From positions 366,422-430,421 of the forward strand of contig PTFA01000081.1 of assembly GCA_003342895.1 (NCBI GenBank): a stretch of DNA of 64,000 nucleotides. Reading direction: 5' to 3'. Source of the DNA: Casuarius casuarius. Taxonomy: Eukaryota; Chordata; Aves; Casuariiformes; Casuariidae. This document shows, one piece after another, positions 24,132 through 36,945 of this stretch. Under the pieces are notes generated by a model. The model saw nothing but the letters and a program-made list of their open reading frames with translations. It searched no databases and was not told the origin of the DNA. Position 1 is the first letter of the stretch; every line of letters begins with the position of its first letter. The position numbers and the translations under genes were made by a program.

Positions 24132-27100
24132 CTAAAAAAAATTACAAACACATCTTAATTTTTTTAAATGTAAGTAGCTTGAAAAGGTATTTTAGACATA
24201 GCACTCCTCTTCGTTAAAAGCAGCACACGGTAAAACAATTACTCTGGTGAAATGAAGACGTTAATTTTGGGCGTTGCTGGTAATTGCACAACACTTATCC
24301 CTTCACATGAGATAACCTCTAAAGAGAGTTATCACTTTGGCAGCACATCCTACACCAGTTAGTTTCTCAGAGTATAATGGTATCATTCCATAACACCTAA
24401 CATATGACAAATGATATACAAAATATATTTCGGCACAATATTTTCTTGTAATTTTACCATGAAGCGCAAATTATTTCATATTTCTTTTAGAAAGCTTTTA
24501 AATAATGCAATTATGAAAAAATAACTTTTAAAAGTCTGGCTTTTTTGGTGTAAAAGAAAAGTTTAAAACATGATTGAGTTGCAGGAACAAAGGGAATACT
24601 TATTGCACCTAAAGTCTACAGTCTATAGCGGGTCTTGATTTTGGATACGCTACCCAGGATGCTCTGAAAGCTTGGGTTTAGCAACAGTACGTTCTGGTGG
24701 GAATATGCAGCTTTTAATTTTTAACAAAACAAGCTGCCACCACCATGGAGCCCAGAGCTCAAGATTTTGATCTCCGTGAAGTTTTTGATCTAGATGACAT
24801 GTAGCTACATCTCGCCTTCATGGGGGCAAGTGCAAAGGACTGAGACTTCCCGGGGGCAACCCGCGGCGGGAGCTGGTTCGGCTCAGGGGGGCACAGCCAT
24901 GACCCTCGGCAGAGCTGGGGCTCGGCCGCCCGGCTCCACCACCACCGGCCGAAACCGCGTATAAAGATCGAAACTCGCATCCATACCATTTAATATCGAA
25001 ATCAAGCTTGGATCATCATTTTTATCAAAGCCACGGAGAGGCTACAGTAAGAACGCCCCTTTACTCATGAACCTCTTTGTGCGAAGTAGAAATCCAGTGT
25101 GTCATTCTTGATATAAACAAGTCAAAAATAAAACTCACTTAGAAGTGGCAGATCCCAGATCACTAAAAGAGTTTTGTTCTTCTCGCTAGCTTTGACAGCA
25201 ACACTGAGCAACCAGGAGATGAACTCTCCGTGGCTCATAATTCATGTGCCATGAACGTGCACATTAATGAAAAGTTTAATTCCATGCAGAAACACAGTGA
25301 ATAAAAAAATCCATCCGGAAAAAAAGAAAAGCACATGAATACAGCAGAGCTTTTGGGTCGTATAAATTAATTAGTCTTTCATTATCATTATTATAATGAC
25401 TGGAATTATCTCATTCTTTCCTTATGCACCTCCTGCTCATGTGTTAGTTATATTCATCTGTTGTTTCACATTTTTGTTATTCTTACGAACAGGATCTACT
25501 GCAGTGGAGTCTGGATCCATGATTACACATGATCCCTCCTTACCATACTGTGAGTAATACAAACAAACAAACAATGAGAGTAAATACTTTGCAAAAATGC
25601 AAAGTCCCTTTAATATGTTGATTTAAATGATTTAGTAAGGAGACACTTCTTGGAGCTTTCTTGTAAAAAAGAGGACTGAACTACTGATTTAAGATGACAG
25701 TTGTGCTTAATCAAATCAAATGTACTGATCTCTCCTCAAGATTAAAGCAAGGGCCCAACCACGTGTCCTCCTGATGCGAGTACTTTGCTTCAGTGCCTGA
25801 AATCTGCTAGGATGAATCCAGGCTTAGATGCTGCATTGCACCAGGAGAGAACGCAGCTCAGGAACTACATGGCTAGTTTCCTCAAAGGAGAAGAAGGGGA
25901 GGAGAAAGACTGATCCGAGATCTTGCAGTGCAATGCACATCTTCTACAACACGTTGCAGATTCTGCTGCATTTTTTTTTAGGGACGATCCCTAGAGAACA
26001 GTGTTATCGCTAAGGGCAGCCTCCCGTCTCTCAGCGCCATCTCCTGCACCTCTGTCCCACGGACGGCAACGTCCCCAGGTTCAGTGCTGCTCCTGAACAG
26101 GATTTAAGGAGCTGTGGAAGCGGCGGTGCTCTGCTAGGAGCATCCTTGGTGCCCAGTCCCTGCCGGGGCACAGGACAGAGGCGTTGCTCAGCTCCCACGC
26201 CATCACATCTCCCAGCGTGAACGGGTTCAACCCGATTCCTGGTTAAAAACTCTTGTTTAGTAGAGGAAGGGTTTACAAAGAATTGAAGAATTAAAGCAAT
26301 AACTTCGCAAAGAATTGAAAATTCAAACTAATAAGAATTCGCTGCATTTCTATTAAAAATGCATGCAGCACTGTTGCCTGCTCCCCCGAACGCTGAGCCA
26401 CGCACCGAGCAATTCTCTTCCCACAGAAAGAGGTGGCAACCGGCACTGCTTTAAAAGACACTGCGGACCGGTAACGTGACTGAAACCAAACATTAACTGC
26501 AACAGAGAACCGGCACGGAGTAGGATCAATTTTCAGCTATCTACTGGAATCAAACTGATAGTACAGTTTGATAGGAGGAATAGCTCTGCATACATCCCCA
26601 AATTAATCTAGCTTCTCAAGACCTTATGAATAAAATAAAGATGACCAACAATCATGGTTATAGAAAAAATAGTCACATCTAAAAAGCTAATTTCAGCTCA
26701 TTTTTTGTTAATCAGGTAAACTTGCAGAATGAAGCTACTGCAGAGCGAGCCGAGTTTTGCCATTGTACGGCACACCTGGACTGTGCAAACAGGGGTGCCT
26801 CATGCTGCATTTTGAAAGTTTTTCGCTATGTTCATATAAAAATTAAAAGCTCTCCTTTGCTTTTGTGTTTCTTAGCCCTCCTGCCCTCCCCAACCCCGTA
26901 AGGTTAATTAGCAATTGTATCAGCAAATCTGTCTAGAGCACTGAGGGGCAAATTCTCTTCCACAGAGAACTCCACCCTCAAATGCACAGAGAAAAATAAA
27001 AAGTATTCAGATAACTATAAAGAATTGCATAGGGTTTTAGGCAATTGTTTTAATTTTCCACTATTTTCTGCACCAAGATAAATAACAGAAGCTTTGGTTA

Positions 27101-28861
27101 GATTATTTGTTACAGTCTCATTCATGTAACTATTCCTGTAGTTACTTTGAATTTTAACACACTATTGTGAAAGCTTTGGAAAGTTTTTCCAAAACGAGGC
27201 CCTTTGGCACATAGTGCCCACAATGCTTCTTGCAAAGGGGCTTTTAAACGGAAGTACTGCAATGTGGATGCCTCGTTACATCGTCTGCCACCAGAAGTCC
27301 CGCTCGAGAACCAGCAGCAAGACAAACCTGACAACCTCTTCCAAAATCTCCATTCCCTGTCAGTCTGAACTGGGGTTCAGTCCTCAGCCTGGATGATGCT
27401 GGGTTGAAAAATCATGATTTGTTCATGGCCAGACCCATGAATAAACCCCAAGGCCTGCCTGCCTTAAGGAAACTGTACAACTTCAGAAATGGCTGTGAGA
27501 AAGGAAAGCTGTAACTTTTTTCTTGATCACGAAGAAAATTATGACAGTTATTAAATACACAAGATTCCTAATTATTTTTAATAATTTTATACTGTGCAAA
27601 GTCAACGCAAGTCTCACTAAAACGTCAATGTCAAAGTAGTATTTTTGGATTAGGTTTTTATATTAAAAATGTAAGAGCTGAGGTGATGAAATGCTGTATT
27701 TAAATAAACTTGCTACCTGTAGCCTTCGTAACACAGAGTTAATGTCCTACCCATGTTTCTAAGGCCATAGCCATTGGCTCAAATGAAAAACAGACACAAG
27801 GTGTGGTTGAATCTCAAAAGCTATAACCCTATTAATGGGCTAAACGAACACCAAACCGGTGAGCACAAGCTTGTCCAACGAGGTGCCCAGTCGTGGCCTT
27901 GAAATCCTAAAGCCTCCAGAAAGCCAGGCTGCCTGGGATGGCCAGATACCCACTGAACTTTGGTGCTCCAAGCTGCCTTTTGGAGGCCCTCGCTCCTGTA
28001 TAAGCTGTCCACGGGGAGCTGAGGCTTCCCAGCCTGGGGGCTCCCATTTGCATTTTAGATAAATGCATAAAACAGCCTGAATTATATCTGCATATCTTCT
28101 GCATATCATATACCTGCATATCGTCTTTAGTATCCACATGCAAAACATTCAGGGAGTCAGATTAAAAGACCACGGTTTTACCCACTTTTTCTTTATGCAA
28201 GAGTAAAGCCTAGAGCAGTGAGCTATCTAACTCTTCATAAAACATGGAAGATTTAATTTCATCCTGCAAGGTTCAAACAGATTAGGTAAACACTTTATAA
28301 CCCCATTCAGTCTAAAACACGTCCCTCTAGAAACTCATTAATCCATCCTCTCAGATACCACTGGACACCAGACAAAATGATTGGTAAAAGTATAAATAAA
28401 ATATACCTGCACCCCTTGCTCAAATGCTGCACTGAGAAAGGAAAACACAAGCTTTACTTGCATATCAGTAGTACTTTTGATTATTGTCTATCATACTAGA
28501 AAGACGTGTAATGTAGGATTTGCTAAGGTTCACTACAATTAGATTTAATAATAACCTGGATAAGAATAGAGAATATGTCTAGTTATTTTACAGACAACAG
28601 TACGGCGGGAGAAGCTACAAGCACATTGATAGTCAGTAGAAGAATTCAGAATAATCACGAATCAGAGAAACGATCCGACAAATAAAATACAATTCAGCAA
28701 GGTCAGGGAAAGTCTCTGAGCAGGAGGAACAATTGCACAAATAAAGAATAAGAATCAAGCAGTAAGGTAAGAGGAAAAGTCCAGATGTGAAAAAGGCAAG
28801 CATCGCAGCGGGGTGCTTGCCAAGCCAAACAGAAGCATGGTTTATAAAACATGAAATAATC

Positions 28862-29080
28862 TTTTCTGTATTTAGTACTGAGAAGGCAGTTTTAGGCGCC
28901 GCACATCAAGAGAGATGTGGGCCAATTACGGAGTGTCCATATGAAGGCTGCAGTAATAATCACAAGTCTGAAAAACACGAGCTACAAGGAAAGGCTGAAG
29001 GAATTAGGGTGGCTTCTCCTAAGGAGCCTGCAAGAAAACGCAATGGCCGTGTTCAAGGAATGAAGCAGCCGAAAGGCAGC
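28862..29080 (+). mobile_element. Degenerate CR1-like LINE fragment
   Basis: On the plus strand, three frames in turn give short matches to the CR1 ORF2 C-terminus: a stretch near 28862-28915 corresponding to the LEYCVQFWAP-type region, and, at about 28965-29020, a frame reading SYKERLKELGWLLL that matches the family's SYEERLRELGLFSL motif. The frame shifts and interrupted matches indicate an old, decayed copy. It is opposite in orientation to the host gene and to the CR1 at the window end. Ends are approximate; the part after 29035 no longer resembles CR1 clearly. Confidence 0.65.
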
Positions 29081-31130
29081 AAATACCTTATTGCCCACCA
29101 AGCGGGCCAAGATGCAACTGCCGCGAGGCCAAAGCAGAGTCACGGTAACCTACGAGGATGAGACATGCTGTGGGTACCTCTGTCCCCACCAGGCACCTTG
29201 CAGTACCAGTGATATTCACCCTTTTCTGCTGCATTTTAGTACAGCCGATTCTGCCTTCACCAGCTGAAATTCTTCTCCTGACAGTCAGTTTAGGCACGCG
29301 TATAGATGCGGCCAAACTTCTCAGCTGCCTCCACCCCACCTGGCATGAGACCTCACTGGCACCATTGAGTACTCCTGCGTTTTAAGTGGAGCCGTGAATC
29401 ACCTTCTTCTTCCTCAGAGCCCAAAAAGTCTATGTTGACTGCCTGCTCCTCTGCACCGCTTTTGCATGGGACGCTACAAAGTTTTATTCTGTCACACTTT
29501 CTGTTCAGCGAGCGCAATAAACCCTGCTGCAGTTTGAGTGCAATGGGACAGAACTTGCTTTGGGCTTTGTTTTCATTAAGTGTTTTAAAATTTTATGCTT
29601 ACAGAGTTAGCAGTTTAGTAAGCTTATGTGGTTCAACAATTTTAAAAAAAAGATATCATTATAGGCACATACAATGATGCACTGAAAACCTTGATCAGAT
29701 CAACAGGGAGACTACTTTCTACATATATTTGAATACTACAGAGACATCTATACCTTACCAATCACGATCAAATTAAAATGCATTCTCTCCTGGTTTTTAG
29801 TTTTCCAAATCTGGACATTTTTAGACTACCAATGTGAAATTACCCTGAAGTATACAAATACTTAGGCAGGGATAGTTTACCTTTTCTGGTGGGTGTATAA
29901 TAAACAGTTTAACCATCATCTATATACAGGCTGTTTTGTTCTCCATCTAAAGAGACAATCACCTTTTATCCTTTTCCTTTTTTCTTCATTTCAGTGCTAT
30001 TAGGAAACTATTCACAAGTGCAACCCTGAACAATACTATGCAGTAATTATGACTAGACGACAAAGAGATGCGAACAATTACTGAGCCCATTTTGAAACCC
30101 TACACTAATAAAGTCATTAGATGCTGCCCTTGCCATGAGCCTTCTAAAAGCTTCTGAAGTTACAAGAACACACGGCATTGTTCCCCAGGACAATTGCTGC
30201 TGGCAGAATGCAAACCTTGAGTTAAACCATGCTGCAAATTGATCTTGACATTCTGTTAAGACCGCCACTAAAATCAAAAGCAAAGGAGAAAAGGAGAAAA
30301 TGAGCGGGTGGGATGTAATCATGGAACAGAAGGGTTCCCTCCTCACCTTCTTTCCTCTTCCTCCTCAAAACAAGCCATACAGAAAATGACAAACTCTCCT
30401 GGTGTTTGAGAACCTTTATTTTTAAAACATTAATTAGACTTCTGACCTGTTTTTATTGACTGGCACTGTATTGCCTTTAAAGTAAATTAAACAAAAATTG
30501 CAAAATACAATAGATAAGATTTTCACACTCTTCTGTTGAACCTGATTAAGGATTTAAAGCCCAAAGAACAAGTCCAACAGTTTTGCAAGTAACATATGCA
30601 GAATCTATAGTCGCTCCTTAAGAGGCAGTCACAAATTAACACTCATCGAGTCCAGCACACACAGACCGCACACCTGCAATATAGTTGCTGAAGGATCAAA
30701 TGGGATTGGGGAGCTAGAGCAATATGGTCAACTGGTCTTCATCCAGGCATGCATCATTCAGTAGGTTAGTATTAAGGGTCAGCAACTGTGAATATGGCTA
30801 ATTACTTGATGACGGAAATTGCAGGTGAAGACAACCTGCTGCTGAGAAGTGCTTTAGTCAATTAACTCTTTCCTAAGATTAAGCAAAGTGAAAAACTATC
30901 ATTTGAACATTAAAACTAACAAGTACCTGTCATGAGAGCTGAGGCAACACCTTGAAACAGAGCACCCGAGGGCAAAGACAGCAGCAAAAGCAGATACCCT
31001 GCTACAGACATGCTAGTCATTTTTTTTATGGATTTGGTATTGCTTTGCTTGGTGAACATTATATACATTGGAAGTCTGTTAATACTGCGTGTGATGTGTG
31101 TTGATAAATGTGGTGTTTACAAACATAACA

Positions 31131-31215
31131 GTGTGTGTGCATGTGTGGACATGTATATATGTACATATATACATATATGCATGCATATGTATCTATGTCT
31201 ATGTCCTGGATATAA
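31131..31215 (+). repeat. Alternating purine-pyrimidine TG/TA tract
   Basis: A run of gtgtgtgc, then atgtgtg, then repeated atatatgtacatat and gcatgcatatgt units. Nearly all steps alternate purine and pyrimidine, typical of a decayed TG/TA microsatellite. Confidence 0.8.
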
Positions 31216-34116
31216 ATATATGAACTACTTAATTCATGCTTGTGTATTTAATGAATTACCAAAAACAGTTATGTATGTGCTTGTGTATATATTTGTATAT
31301 ACTTTCTACACACACAAACAATTATATGAGAATAATATATTTAGCGAAGCTATTTGAAGTTAAAAGATGCCAGAACTACAGTTGCTCGTGCCTGGCCTTC
31401 CTGCCTATCCATCCCGTAACCTCTCTGGCAACGCGAGGACTCCCTCCGCCCGTGGGACAGCCCAAAGCCGCTGGTGAGACGCTGCAGCCGCGTGCTCAGC
31501 CCGACAGGCAGGGCCGGGGTTGTCAATATTGCCAAACACAGCCACCGCTGCCGTGACAGCTCCTGTAAGCCTATTTCTGCTGTTTGGAGAGTGGCATGGT
31601 CGCAAATCTTTATAAAGTGAGCAAGGGAAGGCAAACACTGATTCTTAAGCTTATGATTCACCCCAAATTGAACAGAATATAACAAGAAAGTGAAAGCTAT
31701 ACCTGTAGCTTTCTTTTCTTTTTTTTTTCTTTCAGAGCTTCAAAAATGTAAGTATTAATGCTTCTAGAAAAGATAATCTTTTAAAACAGAAGTCAACATT
31801 TAAGCTAACCTTGGGCCCCACCGGTGCATGAACAACAACGTTAAAGACACACACATGCATCCCCTTCCGGAGACACGAAACCCACACTGAAAGTACCCAC
31901 CTGCAATAATCCCAGCTGAAGGTTGTGCCAGTACGTTGCTGAGTGCCCAGACCCTTTTTGTGGATTGAGCACATGAGCAATGGAATAACCTGCCTCGGCT
32001 TTTGCCGGGACAGCAGCAGGCTGCATCGCCCTCCCTTCCCTGCCTGCTCACCACCGCTCGCTTGGACTGTATCCTTCCCTAAGCCGTTCTCCACCAAAGA
32101 CAGTAAAGAGATTTTCCACTAGCTAAAATGCCCTAGAACAATATAAACGACAAGACTATTCCAAAAAGTTGCTCACTGACCCTAAGTCTAAAATATAGGT
32201 GATAAAACTTTCATGTAGGTTTTCCTTAGCAGTATTATAAAAATACTAAGCTATTTTCCTAAATGAAGGCTAATTATTTCCTTACGTTATTTTGCGACTT
32301 TTACTACAATTCTTTTATTCTAGCAATGAAAACATACATAATTTGCAGCACTTACCCAAAATAATTGCTCCCTTTCCTGCACACCTTATGGGAGAGACAA
32401 TCAAAAGCTGTGAAAGCCAAAACAACCTCTTAACCGTAATAACTACAACTTTCCTGCAGATTGACAAAGTAACAGTCCTGAGGGTCTATAGACAGAATTT
32501 TTTTTTTAAATCTAACTCCCCAAGTTGTACTGCTTATGCTCTTGCACTACTGCTAGCAGTCACCTCACATCAGCACACGCTCTTTTATTTCTAGTCCTAG
32601 CTACAAAACTCTCTTCACTTTATGGCAAAGGGTGTTGAAGAAGATTGACAGAGCCCAGTTGAGCGGTGCCAGTGTAAAGATGATGCAGGATTCAAAGCAC
32701 GTCCTGCATTGAGGTCACCTAAAAACGTATTAACAGTCAGGAGAAATATCCACGTTTTGGAGCTGTTTCTGTTCTGCAGCGCTCAGAGCGAAGCCCCGTT
32801 TTGTTAATGGGAAGAAACGAAGCTCCCAGTAGGACTGGGTTTGGAACGGACAGACATCCTTATCATTCCAGGGTTTGTAACACATTAATTTTGGAAAAAA
32901 ACATTAAGGTAGTACAAAACCGTTCCCAGTTTCTTTATTAAAAGAAGTCATTGTGAATAGCAAAATGTGGTGACAAAATATTTTTAGGAGAAGAAAAAAA
33001 AAAGCCTTCTCTTTCATATAAGCAGTCATCGCAAGTGTCATCAGCATGGTGTTACGCTATTAATAACAGTAAACAGGAGTCCGTGCATGCTGTTACACGA
33101 GAAAGGTGGCTGATTAACGAAGACGATGTGCTCGGCCACAGGTAAGCTGCTCTTGGGTTACCCGGGCATGCAAAAAGCAGATCCTGCTGTTATCTTCTCA
33201 CCATTCATATGAAAAAAAAAAACCAATGCACCTGTATTTCTAGGGATGCACAACAGCACAGGCTCCGGGAGCACTGTCGTTTTGTCGCATAACGAAGCGT
33301 AGCAATTAAACAGCGGTACTGGGCAGGGATTTGTGGGAATGCGGCAGCGCACTGGCGCTTTCCGAAGAGGGAAGGATGCACCGTGCCCCCCTGAAGAACT
33401 CACAGGCTAAGGAGCAGGATGTGACACTAAACACAGACGAGAAACTATTCTAATTTGGGCCAGCATGTCTTGTTTACCCCTTACTATTTTTTGACCTCAC
33501 TGTTAATATGACAGTTTCTTTGCTGTCGTTAAGAGAAAAAAAAAATGTAGGCTTAAAAACCCTATCACACTGCACAATCGGGGACTAGATTCATTGAGAA
33601 TAGCTATAAAGCCTTAAACAAGCCCTTTATTTTGTGTTTTAAAAAGTGTCATAAGGAGTTAATAGGACACAGCTGTACAGGCTCTTTCTAACAAGCAGCT
33701 TCTGTCGCTTTGGTCACCACAGGTGTCTCTCTAACCTGCAAACTCTTATTACTAGTGTATCAAAGTTGTGCTACTTAATAGATTTCTTTAGTAAAACACA
33801 ACAAAGCAATTACATGGCTGTTGATCGTCAGTCATAAAAAAACCCTCAAACACAGTTTTTCAAAAGAAACTACACTGCAATTTTTTGTCATTGTAAAATA
33901 AAAGAAACTAGAGAATGAAAAAGGAAACGGGACAATAGAACAGCAGGCAGCCAGCTGAACCGAGCCACTACAGATGGTTTGGAAATAGCGTTTCCTTCTA
34001 CAGCACGTTGGGGGATAAAAGAAAAGGAGGAGGCTCCTTGCTGCCAATGAATGGCAATACCAAAAGACTTAAGCAAGTTTCCAGTCTGTATTTGGTCCCA
34101 TGAAAGAGCCTAGATG

Positions 34117-34162
34117 TTTCTTTTTCTCTCTTTTTTCTTTCTTTTTTCTTTTTTTTTTTTTT
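34117..34162 (+). repeat. 46-nt uninterrupted pyrimidine run
   Basis: Only T and C occur from 34117 to 34162, mostly T with scattered C. On the FAF1 RNA strand this is a purine run. Confidence 0.9.
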
Positions 34163-34635
34163 ACTTTTTTAAAAATCTGTTTTGCCATTGCTTTTTTCCA
34201 TAGTCTTTAATTGTCCCTTAATAAACCTAGAATAATTAAAACAAGGAACACAACCGCTGATTCATGCAATGACGAAATGCAGAAGGTCGAGCTAGGAATT
34301 CCTGTGAAACAACCAAGTGTCACTTTAAAAGTATATTACTAGACAAAGAGACAGTTCTGTTCTCCTTTGCCCACTTTCTTTAAGGAATTACTAACAATAA
34401 TTACATATTTCAGAATAAGAATGCACGAATGCCCTATAAAGAAATCCAATTTCTACCAAGCCATAGAGCAAAAGGAACATATATCTGCATTTTTAATTGT
34501 TCAATAATTAATGGAATTATGTAAAAAATGGTAATCTTATCCCAGACCAAATGACTGTAGCATCTTTTGTTAAAAAAACTAAATAATTACCATTATAGTT
34601 ATATACCCAAAACACTATCCTGGCAAGCAGTAGTC

Positions 34636-34636
34636 N
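34636..34636. other. Undetermined base (N)
   Basis: The single non-ACGT character in the window, inside the 14 kb intron. It has no effect on any exon. Confidence 0.99.
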
Positions 34637-34982
34637 TCTGTATAAATAGAAGTGATAAAATAAAGTCCAAGTTAGAAAAAAAAACAGGTCTGCTTTCTAA
34701 ATATAATCATTATTTTTAAGTAGATTATGATCAACTGTTAACTAACTGAAGGAGAGACATCTTCATATAAAGATATGAAAATTTGTTGCTAATGTACAAG
34801 AACTACAAGAAGGAGGAATCTACAGATTTTATTTCTTAACTCATCAGTAAAATGATGGTCTCCAAGAAACAGGATAGCATTTATTAATATATTATATTAA
34901 AACGTATCAAAATCCCCAAATACTGCCAAGGGTATGTTCTGTAAGAAAATTGGAGAGTTCATAAAACTTCATAAGAATTATT

Positions 34983-35090
34983 AGCTTTAATTTTTTTTGT
35001 AAAATCTGTTTTTTAATATTAAATTACTTTAAATTTAAACTGAATTAATAATTTAATTTTAAATTATTAAATGCTTTTTTTAAAAAATCA
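34983..35090. repeat. Very AT-rich segment
   Basis: About 100 bases composed almost only of A and T, with several short TTAAATTTAA and AATTAAT-type palindromes. It lies about 400 bp beyond the donor of the exon at 35491-35645. Confidence 0.75.
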
Positions 35091-35490
35091 GTAAAAACAG
35101 TAGTTATTATTCCAAAAGAGTACCTGCAAAACTTCTAACGCAGTTGCACCTACGTACGTACAATCAGTGCCACATAATATTACGGCACCCTATGGCTGAG
35201 CATTGAAGACATGTTCCGAGAACGACGTTTGCAAAATAAACTCAGAAAAAAGGGAACAGGGGGAATAATTTGTTGAACTATTTTTCCTACACAGGAATAA
35301 TGAAAGGGAGGAGGGTCCAATTCCCAACCAGTGTTGAACAGCACAGAGTCACGGATCAGCTGAGAACAAGCACGAAGCTTTTTATTTTAATACATACCAT
35401 GCAACAAAACATCTGCTACACAGAGGTGACGCAGAGATAAGCTCTTCCTTGAGAAAAAAGCTGCTCCGCTCACTATTCGAATTGCGTTAC

Positions 35491-35645
35491 CTTGCTCTGT
35501 TTGCTTCTTTCGTCATGTCCCATGCCCAGGTGATGAAGTTCTGACTCAGGTAGGAGACGATGGACTCGGCGCAGAGCATCTGGGAGCAGAACACGTTGGT
35601 CAGGACGCTGTCGTCATGGTGGAGGTAGATAGCAAGAAGCTTTCT
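35491..35645 (-). CDS. FAF1: FAF1 exon, UAS domain part 2 (~residues 372-423)
   Basis: This 155-nt exon enters in phase 0 and ends with AG of an Arg codon. It encodes the core of the UAS fold: RKLLAIYLHHDDSVLTNVFC, then SQMLCAESIVSYLSQ, then NFITWAWDMTKEANRAR. The position of the thioredoxin active site carries no CxxC pair, as expected for UAS domains, so this is a binding fold and not a redox enzyme. The acceptor is tctttgcag and the donor gtaacgca (position +5 is not G). Only conservative changes from human are seen (Asp for Glu, Met for Leu, Glu-Ala for Asp-Ser). Confidence 0.97.
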
Positions 35646-36922
35646 CTGCAAAGACAGGAGGAGATGGTGAGCAGTGAAAACTTCCTCAGATGATTTAGGA
35701 ATTGAAAATCGCAACCGCAAGTTTGTGTGTTAGTACGCCCGACAGTTTTATAGCGTGCGCCGAGTCTCTCAGTGTGCACACAGAGAAGAAGAAGAAAAAA
35801 AACAAAAAGAACAACAGATTTCAAGGCAAAATGGTCCATCCCTCTAAATTTGTAAGTGTCTCTCTATTCTTCCAAACAACTTTTCTTTTGGTTACCAAAA
35901 TATGATACATTATACCTTGACAACATAAAAATAACAATACACATTTGACTACAACCAAAAAATCTTATTAACAGAGTTAGGCTTGAAAAATGTGTCTTTT
36001 TTCTTTTTTTTCTCTAAAGTTTAAGATAATATTTGGTATAATTCTCCTGAAGAAGAAGAACACCTCTTGAAACAACAGTATCCAGGACACTAAACAAATA
36101 CATTTATAATCAACTTAGAAAGAATGACAGTGTATTATACCAGCCCATCTAGAGCCACATAAAAGAGCGAAGCTAGTAAGTACCAGTACAAACACCTATG
36201 GTCCAAGGCCAGTGATGCTACATGCTGGATGTTTTGGCAGCTCCTCATACTGTAACCTTCATACATGACACCTCTGCAAGCCCATGCGCCAGCGGGCAAG
36301 AGGCCCAGGGACACGAGCCAGCACTGCACCTCTGCACAGCGAAGAGCCGCGAGTTTGCGGGACCTGGGCAGGGGTGCGGGAGACGGGGCAGACGAGTGAA
36401 TCCCACACCACGTTTGTGCATGCTGATGTACCCCATCGCAGTTGCCATGCTAGCAAAGGCCACCTTCTGAAGGTGACGTTGGTGGCCCCTTGAAACACGG
36501 TAACCTGGGCCTGGTTCTCCTGAAACCCTATCAAGGAACAGCAGAGCTTTCGCGGCCAGCAGCACACGGCTGCGTTGCATCCCCATGATGTTCTCAGACC
36601 ACCTTTTGGAAAGTGAGCCTATGTGTACCGAAATGTAGAAAGCAGACTGAGAAAAATATAGGGAAACTGTGAGCTACGAGAAACCATGATCCTATATCTG
36701 CTCTTTGATGAATGATGAACACCACTCAGAAAAATTATAAAGTTCCACCACCCTCTCTTCTCGCCACCCAGAAAATATATATTAATTAGAGACAATACAG
36801 TAAATCGTGTTTTCAGACTTTTTAAATTGGCATTTCAAACCCCTTCATCACAAGTAACGCTGAATACTAGATATTGATGTGTATTGAAACAGCAAGACAT
36901 GGGATGCAATTTTGAGACAAGC

Positions 36923-36945
36923 TTTTTTTTTTTTTTAAAAAAAAA
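36923..36945 (+). repeat. T14/A9 palindromic run
   Basis: Fourteen T directly followed by nine A; can pair with itself as a short A/T hairpin. Confidence 0.9.

Larger units (their letters stand above)
21491..35490 (-). other. FAF1: FAF1 intron (14000 bp)
   Basis: The longest complete intron in the window, splitting the UAS domain. It contains the possible alternative terminal exon near 24131-23868, GC/CpG-rich patches around 23400-23860, 24830-24965 and 31380-31560, a degenerate CR1 fragment near 28862-29080, a TG/TA tract near 31131-31215, a 46-nt pyrimidine run at 34117-34162, a C-run at 21781, and an undetermined base at 34636. Confidence 0.85.

Noticed and set aside
24745..24804. Plus-strand 19-codon frame with a strong Kozak context (accaccATGG)
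   Set aside because: Antisense to FAF1, very short, no promoter or splice context; the initiation context alone is not evidence of a gene.
26215..26245. gggttcaacccgattcc, resembling a tRNA B box
   Set aside because: No A box, cloverleaf or terminator at the right spacing; the sequence is a short palindrome.
28787..29161. 124-codon plus-strand frame
   Set aside because: It reads the degenerate CR1 fragment in a non-coding frame; the CR1-type motifs appear in other frames.
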